Shown here: positions 56,139 to 63,225 of the stretch, piece after piece | Layout of the letters: the number at the start of each line of letters is the position of its first letter | Position numbering within the stretch: the first letter of the stretch is position 1 | Source: Pigoraptor vietnamica | Lineage: Eukaryota > Opisthokonta > Filasterea | NCBI GenBank assembly: GCA_943704525.1 | Contig: CALSCQ010003192.1 | Location: forward strand, 1-63,225 | Reading direction: 5' to 3' | DNA length: 63,225 bases | Notes under the pieces: model-generated | Told to the model about the DNA's origin: nothing | The model's database searches: none | The model's input: only the letters and a program-made list of their open reading frames with translations | Position numbers and translations under genes: made by a program

Positions 56139-56555
56139 ATGGAGGGCCTCGAGCGAATGCCTGACGAAATTGCGGTGCAAATATTCGGTGAGCGTTTCAT
56201 CGGCGCTGCAGGCGTTGTTGTGCGGGCGAGTGCTGACGCGTTTCATGTTGCAGGGTACTTGGACCCTAAAAGCCTCGCTGCTGTCGCAATGACTGGGAAA
56301 CGGTGGCGAAGCATCGTGTATTCGTACGACACGCAACTCTGGCGCAGGCACTGCCTTCGATTCGGCTGGCGAAAAGGACAAGCAGCTGATGGCCCCAAAT
56401 GGCGACTCGAATACGTCGTCAACATCCCGCGCCTCGTCGCTTGGTGTGGCGGCGAACTTGCGTCGTGTCGTCGGTACGAAGACCTCCCCCCGAACCACTT
56501 TGTTGTCATGTCGGCTGACGGGTGGGGCCACGTCCTCGCCGCACATGGGTGTTGA
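56139..56555 (+). CDS. Small F-box protein
   Basis: F-box proteins are substrate adaptors of SCF ubiquitin ligases, binding SKP1. There are two exons, 56139-56187 and 56254-56555. MEGLERMPDEIAVQIFG|YLD is followed by PKSLAAVAMTGKRWRSIVYS and YDTQLWRRHCLRFGWRKGQA, a full F-box motif. The remaining ~65 residues end CRRYEDLPPNHFVVMSADGW and GHVLAAHGC; they contain no recognised repeat domain. At about 115 residues the protein is short, so the substrate-binding part is minimal. The stop (56553-56555) is 47 bp from the FIG4 stop on the other strand. Confidence 0.88.
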   Translation: MEGLERMPDEIAVQIFGERFIGAAGVVVRASADAFHVAGYLDPKSLAAVAMTGKRWRSIVYSYDTQLWRRHCLRFGWRKGQAADGPKWRLEYVVNIPRLVAWCGGELASCRRYEDLPPNHFVVMSADGWGHVLAAHGC

Positions 56556-56602
56556 GCAGCCGCAACCGCGGCCACATGTATATAAAGCGCGCATCCGTCG
56601 TC

Positions 56603-59600
56603 TTACAGCGAACCCCTTCCAGCGATGCGACTGGAGAGTCCCTCGGTGTCCAAATACTGCACATAGCGCGATATCTCTGCGGCGTCCACATCCGCAGCGC
56701 CTTCTCTGCCAACCCGTGCGTGCTCCTCGTACGCACGGTGCGACGCCTCCGGCACCCTGCTGAAGGCAGTCGGGTAGATCGGCGTGATCGAAATGCAGTC
56801 GTCTGCCGCCGTGCTGGCATCGATGCTCCACGCCGCGTGGCTGAGTGTGATAGAAGCACATTGAGTCGCGTGCGAATGGGAGAATTTGCGGTCCGATGGG
56901 ACCCACCAGCGGTACCGTTCAATGTCGTTCGTCGGCGGAGGAAGGAGCGCCGTGCCGTAGGTGCCCTCCATAGTGGGAAGCAAGGACTCCAGAGCGCCGC
57001 CGGCCGACGCGGGTTCCTCGTCGCGCACGCCGATGCCGACGTACTCGCCCGTGGACTCTCGGTACACGAAGACCTCGTCGGGATCCTCGTTGTTTTTCCG
57101 CACCATAAGCCACTTCTTCGCACCGATGCTGGGTCTGCAAGGGGACGGTCAGCGACGCTGCCCAAGTGCACAGCACCCCTGCCACCCAGTACTCACGCGG
57201 GCTGAGGCGCCTTCGGAGCCATGGTCGCCCGCGGCTTGAAGGGGCTCAAATCGCCAGTGGTGCGCCTGCGCAGACGTGGTGAGTTTCACTGCCCTCAAGC
57301 AAAACCAACAACGGCCCACTCACCGCTCCGTTGTTGTCATATTTGCCGCGTATACGTCGTGAAAGCACGTCAGCGATCGCGGCATGTAGTACTCGTCGAA
57401 GAGGCAGTCCATTGGACGGCACCCTCGGCCTCCGTTCACGCCGAGATCAACGGGCGTGTCGTCGTCGGTCGCGCGTGCTGCAAATTGGATCGCTGTGTCC
57501 GCAGCGTCCTCAACTGCCGAGCCATCCGCCCCAGGCTCTTCCTCCCGGTCCCTTGCAGGTTTGGCGGGCGCATCGCAGCCCACGGAAATGCCACTCGCGC
57601 GCGCCTGCGCAGACGCCCCAACAGTTTCGTCGCGCGCCGCGAGTGCACGAGCAACCGAAGGCGACGAGGGCACCGACACAATGCCGTGTGCACGAGGCGC
57701 CGACTCCACAGCCTGCGGTGTTACGTACGGCGGGAAATCGAGCTCATCGTCCTGGTCAATGAAAAAGTTGTCTGCGCGGAGAGAGGCTCAGACCTTTCGC
57801 ATCGGACGCTTGTCGCACTGCTGGACCTACCCTTAGCCACGGTCGGATCGCACGCATCGCCGCCGGGGATGGACGTGCACCAGCGAATGTAACTGCGACA
57901 GGGCGAGAATTCACCATTAGCAATAGACGCGCTCAATGGACTGGGCCGGCGGTCACGTGCCTCTTGGGGGGCGGCACAAATCCATCCGCAGGGTCGTTGA
58001 AGTGGAGGAAGTAGTCCGTGGGGAGGTCCCAGAGATTCGGGCGGCCCTCCTGCGGGACAAAGTTGCCGAGGAACAGGTTGATCGCGGCCTGCTTGTCGGC
58101 ATCTGCGAGGGGTGCGCGTGGAAGAGATCAGCGACTGAGAGCCGACAGCGCAGTCCCCTCCCCACCCACCCGTGAACGAGTTGTTGTAGTAGCGGTGGAT
58201 GGTATTCAAAATGTCGCGCGAGTGCGTCGTCCACGGCGCGATCTTGCGGTACGTCTCAACCTTGTTGACCGCCTGCGACCCGCCGTACTGGAGCGCGATG
58301 GTGTCCCCGTGGTCCTCGTAGATCTCCTCAAAGACGCGCATCATGTCGCTGTCGAACTCGAGCACGGGCTTGTCGATGATGCCGAGGGCATACAGCTGCA
58401 GTGGAAGAGAGGCCATTTAGGGCACTCAGCTCCTTGTCGGTCCCTCTTATCTCTTGGTATAAGCCGTCCACGCTCACCTGGTGCGCGAGGGCGCTCTTGC
58501 CAACCATAAGCTCCACGGCATTCGTGCGGTCAAGGCAGTCGATGCAGTTCACGCGGAGCACGCCGCGCTGGAGGCGACCTGGCCGGTCGGCACAGTACGG
58601 CCGGCCACCGCGATTGACCAACCTGTTGATAGGCACTTTAGTTACTACTAGCCAATAATCACCACGGCATGCTGCTCAGGCAAAATCACAGCTCGCTGCG
58701 CGCGCCTGACACACCCGTCGTTTCGAATGGCGGTGCAGTAGAGCTGGGGGCCGCTGTGGAAGAACCCTGTGATGAGGACTGTGTGCTCGGCGATGATGCC
58801 CACGCGGTCAATCACATTCTCGTCCTTGCTGCGCAACGGGGGAGGGAGGCCGCGTCAGCACAACCCAACGCCCACTGCAAGGCGACGGACAGGGAAGAGG
58901 AGGCGCGAAATCGACAGCGCCCACCTTTTCGCGCATCGCGCCATGTCCCACGCGACGTACGAGATGGTGCGTTCTGGGGGCAAGAGCTGATTGAGGTACT
59001 TCACTGCGTGGGCAAACTCTCGCGCCAGAATCGACTCGCGCGGCTTCTTCTCCTTCCGCTGTCAGATGCAGCGCACGCCACTTGAGCAAGCCTTACAGGG
59101 TTGCAAAAAGACCACAACAATCTGTCCAACGGCGCACCTTCACGAGATTGAGCACAATCACGGGCGAGCCATAACGCCGCAGCAGATCGTCAAAATGACG
59201 ACCCGTGGCCGTGTAGAAGGGGTCCAACCGGTCAACTGCGCAGCAAGATGTCAGTGAACGCAGCCTGCGGCGAACACTTCAGGGACGCTCGTGGCACGCA
59301 CTTGCGATGGGGGGCTTTGGGATCATGCCCGAGTGGTCCTGCGACCAGAAGAGCGGGATCGACCCGCGCATCTGCACAAACGACGTGAAGCGCCCGCTGT
59401 CGTGCGCGAGGCGGCTGGCATCGTACACAATCTGCTCCGTCTCGACGTCGTTCGCCACAAAGCCCTGCAAGAGCACAGCGCTCTTTAACACAGCGAAGAC
59501 AGCGGATCCGAAAGCAGCGCATGCTCTGCGCGAACGGCGGACATTGACGGGGAACCAACCCTGTCGTTCGCTCCGCGCTTCAGGAAGCGCGTTCCCGCAA

Positions 59601-60741
59601 ACTCTCGCGATCTCCTCGCCATGACTGTGAGGTAGATGGGTTTGCCGTACACCGACACATCTGCCGGGAGTGAAGGAACAACACGCGCGGTATGCAACAC
59701 ACACTGTATGCACCAAGCGCAACAACCGGCGAACGGATACGGGCCTGGGCAACGAAGCCATGGGTGATCGGCAGAATCCAGTCGGGGTGCACCTTGTCCG
59801 CCATCGACGCGAGGAGGTGGTAGTTCCACACAAACATGGCATTGTACGACGCGAGGCCCTCCGCCGGCGGCCGTCGCGGGCGGCTGTACCGCATGGCGTT
59901 GTGCTGGAGGGTGTGCGTGATGTCGTACGTGTGGCTGAAGTAGAAGTTGCTCGACAGGTCCACATTTTGAAAAATGCGGAGATACCTGCAACAAAGGCGT
60001 GAGAGGTGGTCGCCCGCAATCAAGGTGCAAGTGCGGTCCCTTTGCAGTCTGCGCGCGCACGCACACGGCACTCACCGGGCCTCGTCGGGGTGGCGCTGCG
60101 TCCGCGCAGAGGGGTGCGCAATGCTCACGAGCGCCGTGTCCTCGATCTTGTACACGTAGTGCCCGCCAATCTGCGCGACGCGGCGGCGCTTGGTCGCAAG
60201 GACCATGTAATAGCCCTCGTGGAACCGGATGAACCCTGCGCGCAAACGCTGTCAGCGCTGCCGACACCACGCACGCGTCCGGCCACACCCACCCAGCACA
60301 CCAAAGGCGGAGAGGGAGCGGTGGAGGCCGCCGTACGCCTTGTTTCCGTCGTCGATCATCACCAGGAGGTCCTGTATCTCGCGCTTCGAGTACTCGGCGC
60401 GGTCGTCCACAATGTCGAGCTGCCGCGCGTCCGTCCGATCGATCTTGAGCACCCGAAACCTCGACTCATTTTGGTCCGAGCCCACCACGTAGATGCGCTG
60501 CAAAGGCGGGCATGAGTCCCATGTATGCTGACACTGCCACTGCTACATTCACACACACGCCTGCCCGCACACCCACGCTCTTTGTCTCGTACACGACGGC
60601 CTTCTGGAGGGCGGGCGTGACGGGCGCAATCGAGAGTGTGTCGGTGCACACTTGCGGCGACGCCGGCGGCCCCTGCGGCGGCGGGGCAGCGGGCGCCGAC
60701 GGATGCGCGCCGGTCAGCCCGGCCTCGCCTTCGTCGTCCAT
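56603..60741 (-). CDS. FIG4: FIG4/SAC3-type polyphosphoinositide phosphatase
   Basis: FIG4 removes the 5-phosphate from PI(3,5)P2 on endolysosomes within the PIKfyve-VAC14 complex. ATG 60741 opens [20 protein letters not shown]. Family blocks in order: [60 protein letters not shown] and [20 protein letters not shown]. Then come [20 protein letters not shown], the catalytic [20 protein letters not shown] (CX5R), and [20 protein letters not shown]. The C-terminal side has [58 protein letters not shown] and [15 protein letters not shown]. The tail is longer than usual and ends [12 protein letters not shown] (stop 56603). Around fifteen exons. Product complete. Confidence 0.95.
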
Positions 60742-60959
60742 GCCGTCGCAGACCCGTTGCGACACGGAGGAGCAAACGCGATGTGGTGAAAGCAATGTGC
60801 GGTCTGTTTCAAATTCAAACGTGTTTGGGTGCCCGGCAGGCGTAGGGTTGGAGTTAGACTGACGTCGGCTGATGCCGTTCTTTGTGCACATTCGCTTTTT
60901 GGATTGCGAAGTGATTTCAACATTTACAACGGGGGCAAACGCACAGTTGCAACGCGGAA
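60742..60959. promoter_or_regulatory. Short divergent promoter FIG4 / TMEM50
   Basis: Only 218 bp separate the two divergent ATGs, so any promoters for the two genes must be shared or overlap. No TATA box is evident. Confidence 0.4.
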
Positions 60960-61727
60960 ATGGGGTGTGCGGAACGCTGCTGTGCGTGCTGTGAGCACGA
61001 CTTCTACGATGCGTCCGGTGCGCGCAACACGGTCGTGTCGTATCTTTCTGGCGCGCTGGTGGGCAGCAGCCGTGATGCAGCCGTCGCTGTTTGTGCTTCG
61101 TGTTCATGCTGCCCTATGCCCCGCAGTTTGCCATCGGGTGGTGGTTCTGCATCGACGTCAATTCGGTCGACAAAGCGCACACGCGCCCAGAGTACAACGC
61201 GTGCGGTGTCATATCAACGCTCGCCGTCTTCATGTGAGTTGCGGAGGACTTTCTCCATTTCCGCCACGTTGGTCCGTGTCGTCCTTTGCCTCAGGCGCAC
61301 CGTGCTGCCCTGTGTCTGCTGCCCTGTGTCTGCTGCCCTGTGTCTGCTGCCAGCACTCCTCTCGCATGACACGTGACTCCCTCTCTTCAGGATCAACTCC
61401 GTGACGAGCGGGCACCTGGCCGGCGACATGTACACGGGCGGCCTGTGCGCGCACCGCATTGTGGCACGCACGTGGCTCTTTCTTGGGTTTCTCGCTGCCT
61501 TCGGAGGCCTCATTGGGGCCGCGTGGATTCTTTTCGGCGACTATGTGACGCGGGACGTGCCGCACATGTACCCCGGCGCCGCCTTCTTCCTCCAGAACCT
61601 CTTTATTTTCGCAAGGTATGGCGCTTACACGCCGTCCGCCGCTGCTTGCACTCCGCCCCTCACCCTCGCATTTCTCTTCGTCCCCAGCGGACTCCTCATG
61701 AAGTTTGGCCGCAACGAGGACTATTGA
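60960..61727 (+). CDS. TMEM50: TMEM50-type small tetraspan membrane protein (UPF0220)
   Basis: Four exons: 60960-61056, 61127-61233, 61391-61615 and 61688-61727. The product starts MGCAERCCACCEHDFYDASG, then ARNTVVSYLSGAL|FAIGWWF, CIDVNSVDKAHTRPEYNACG and VISTLAVFMINSVTSGHLAG. It continues DMYTGGLCAHRIVARTWLFL, GFLAAFGGLIGAAWILFGDY, VTRDVPHMYPGAAFFLQNLF and IFASGLLMKFGRNEDY. This is the full TMEM50A/B pattern (GWW-IDxxV, YxACGVISTLA, FMINSVT, GARxWLF-like, AAWILFG, FxQNxxIF, FGRxED) with four spans. It is found in the endomembrane system; its molecular role is not firmly known. A 14-bp x3 repeat lies in intron 2. Confidence 0.95.
61304..61351 (+). repeat. 14-bp x 3 tandem repeat in TMEM50 intron
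   Basis: The unit gctgccctgtgtct occurs three times from 61304, followed by a partial fourth copy. It lies in the intron before the exon starting at 61391. Confidence 0.92.
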
Positions 61728-61916
61728 TGCGCTCAGCCAGCAGGCCAGTCTGAGGCTCTGCGTTTCAAACCGTTGACCAGACAGAGGGCGGGCACCCGGG
61801 GCCATCACATTGGCGGCGTGCGAATTTCGATCGCCCCTTCAAATCAGGACCCCCCGGCGGCCGCGAGTGCCGAGCCGTGTGGAATGCACGTCACAGCCAC
61901 AACGACGCGCGCTTTT

Positions 61917-63179
61917 ATGCGCAGGAATAAACACTGGCACCAAAGGCCTCCTCCACGCTCTCAGTGGGATGATAGTCACGGCCGTGCAGTGAGCGACGCG
62001 ATGGCCCGCGTGGGCGCAGACCCCGCCGGTGCGCTCGCACTGTCGTCGCCCCCATCGCCACCCCCCGAGCCCGCATCAGCGCCAACCGAAGGCTCGGCAG
62101 TCCCCTCGCCGCATGCGCCCAGTCGCGTGAGTGTGGTGCACATTGCGCCCGACGACGGCACCCCGCGGCGGACAAGGTGCGTGGAGTTGGCCGTGCGTAC
62201 ATCACCTCCTGCTGCTGACACCCTGGCCTTGCAGCCGCCGCGGAGAGTTCATCAACCTGTGCATGAACATCGCCGCCGCACGGGACGCGGCCGTACAGCC
62301 CAGCGCGCCGTTTGTGCTCCAAGGCAAGAGCGCTGTTTCTGCGGACGAGGGCGAGGCGTCTGCGCAGAGCGTGTGGAGGAGTGAGGATGCCGAGACGCGC
62401 GTCGACACTCGCAGGCGCACACAGCGGTCCGTCAGCCTTTCTCATTCCCTTGGAGACTTACGCCCGCCGTCGTCCCCAGACCAGCTCGCGGCCATCCGTC
62501 GGCTGGTGCGGGAAACTCTCGCTCTTGGCGCAGCTGGGCAGCACGCGGACAGCGAGGGCTCGGACGCGTCCCCGCAGCCGCCGCGCCACGGGGAGGCTGG
62601 CCGCCCCCGCGGGGCACCCGGCCCGCGGCCCGCGCCACTGTCCGCATCTGCGCGTGGCCGGCACGGTCGCCGGCAGTCGGACACGGTACTCACGGCCCCC
62701 GTGCTGCCGCCCATCGGGACTGTGTCGGGCGAGTCACTGAAGCACACGAGCTCGGCGTCGTCCCTCGGCGCCTCTCCGATTCGCGATGGGAGTGCCTCGG
62801 GCACGAGGGACAAGGACTTGGTCGAGACATTCGACTCCAGTGTGGACAAGGAGTGCGATGATGCTCTTGGCGCTGCGCTGCAAGAGTCCTGCCGACCTGA
62901 AGGTGCGTCGTGCGCTTACGTCACGCGCGAGGGCGTTGCTAACCCTTTGTTCTGTTCTTGCAGTCCTCCGTTTGCTCACGCGCATGAAGCTGGAGCTGAA
63001 AGGGGATCGGTCGTGGATGGCCGTCGTGGTGCGGGTGTTCAAGGTGTGTGGGCATCGGCTGTTGATGAGTGCCGGCCGAGTGTGTTGATGCCTGGCATCC
63101 TTATCAGGCTGGGGATGATGCGCGCGCCCTCGAGTCTGTCGCTGGCGCCGTGCACAAGCTCTGCGACCAAGGTGAGTTT
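61917..63179 (+). CDS. Unrecognised low-complexity protein, 3' partial
   Basis: Not recognised. The start is uncertain: ATG 61917 (MRRNKHWHQRPPPRSQWDDS) and ATG 62001 (MARVGADPAGALALSSPPSP) are in frame, and the second has the better context. Exon 1 ends after DDGTPRRT, leaving a donor gtgcgt. Exon 2 (from about 62237) encodes RRGEFINLCMNIAAARDAAV, a Ser/Arg-rich stretch (TRRRTQRSVSLSHSLGDLRP) and PDQLAAIRRLVRETLALG. A long Pro/Arg/Gly/Ser linker ends SSVDKECDDALGAALQE. Further exons give VLRLLTRMKLELKGDRSWMA and VVVRVFK, then AGDDARALESVAGAVHKLCD. Exon phases agree, so the gene is real, but it continues beyond the window. No domain or membrane span is assigned. The last visible exon ends near 63172. 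Confidence 0.65.
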
Positions 63180-63202
63180 AGAAAGGGCCGATGCCATCTT
63201 CT

Positions 63203-63225
63203 CCCCCCCCCCCCCCTTTTTTTTT
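63203..63225. repeat. C-run and T-run at right window edge
   Basis: About 14 C followed by 9 T at the very end, within an intron of the partial gene. This mirrors the C-run at the left edge. Confidence 0.85.

Overview
The window is a gene-dense, GC-rich stretch of a eukaryotic nuclear genome. I count 24 protein-coding genes in 63 kb, two of them cut by the window edges. Almost all have many short introns (about 60-200 bp) with GT-AG borders; common donors are gtgagt, gtgcgt and gtgggt. I saw no rRNA, tRNA, CRISPR array, transposase or bacterial operon. Several gene types point to a unicellular relative of animals (a holozoan/opisthokont-grade protist): a DPF/BAF45-type protein with the Requiem-like N-terminal region plus double PHD finger, an animal-type MGAT3 with the EGF-like stub, a glutaminase with C-terminal ankyrin repeats, and a tensin-like C1-phosphatase-C2 protein. 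This is inference from family knowledge; the species is not identified.

Layout. 1-6000: uracil phosphoribosyltransferase-like protein (-, 3' end missing) and cullin-3 (-). 6.8-14 kb: DPF/BAF45 chromatin reader (-) and an unrecognised Lys-rich nuclear-type protein (-). 15-22 kb: LIM-domain-binding protein (+) and chaperonin subunit CCT8 (-). 22.7-32.6 kb: a C2-C1-DUF1765-type protein (+), a mitochondrial-type DEAD-box helicase (-), TIM9 (+) and RBM48 (-). 32.9-39 kb: golgin CASP (+), a small unrecognised protein with a mitochondrial-type leader (+) and a SAM-tetraspan membrane protein (-). 39.3-47.2 kb: glutaminase, MGAT3 and a PAN/PKD-like receptor, all minus. 47.5-53.8 kb: CutC (+), DNA primase small subunit (-) and the tensin-like phosphatase (+). 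53.8-63.2 kb: secreted alpha-amylase (-), F-box protein (+), FIG4 phosphoinositide phosphatase (-), TMEM50 (+) and an unidentified gene running off the right edge (+).

Neighbours are not obviously co-functional; this is ordinary eukaryotic housekeeping synteny with very tight spacing (convergent stop codons 26 and 47 bp apart). The most unusual features are (i) many short-period tandem duplications inside introns, two of which copy an exon's 3' end together with its 5' splice site, and (ii) several domain combinations: SAM plus four membrane spans, C1 plus a catalytically intact tensin-like phosphatase, C2-C1-C2 plus DUF1765-like, and a PAN plus PKD-like membrane receptor. I found no defence system or other clearly new multi-gene system. 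Intron borders were read by eye from splice consensus and protein-family continuity, so exact exon ends can be off by a few bases.
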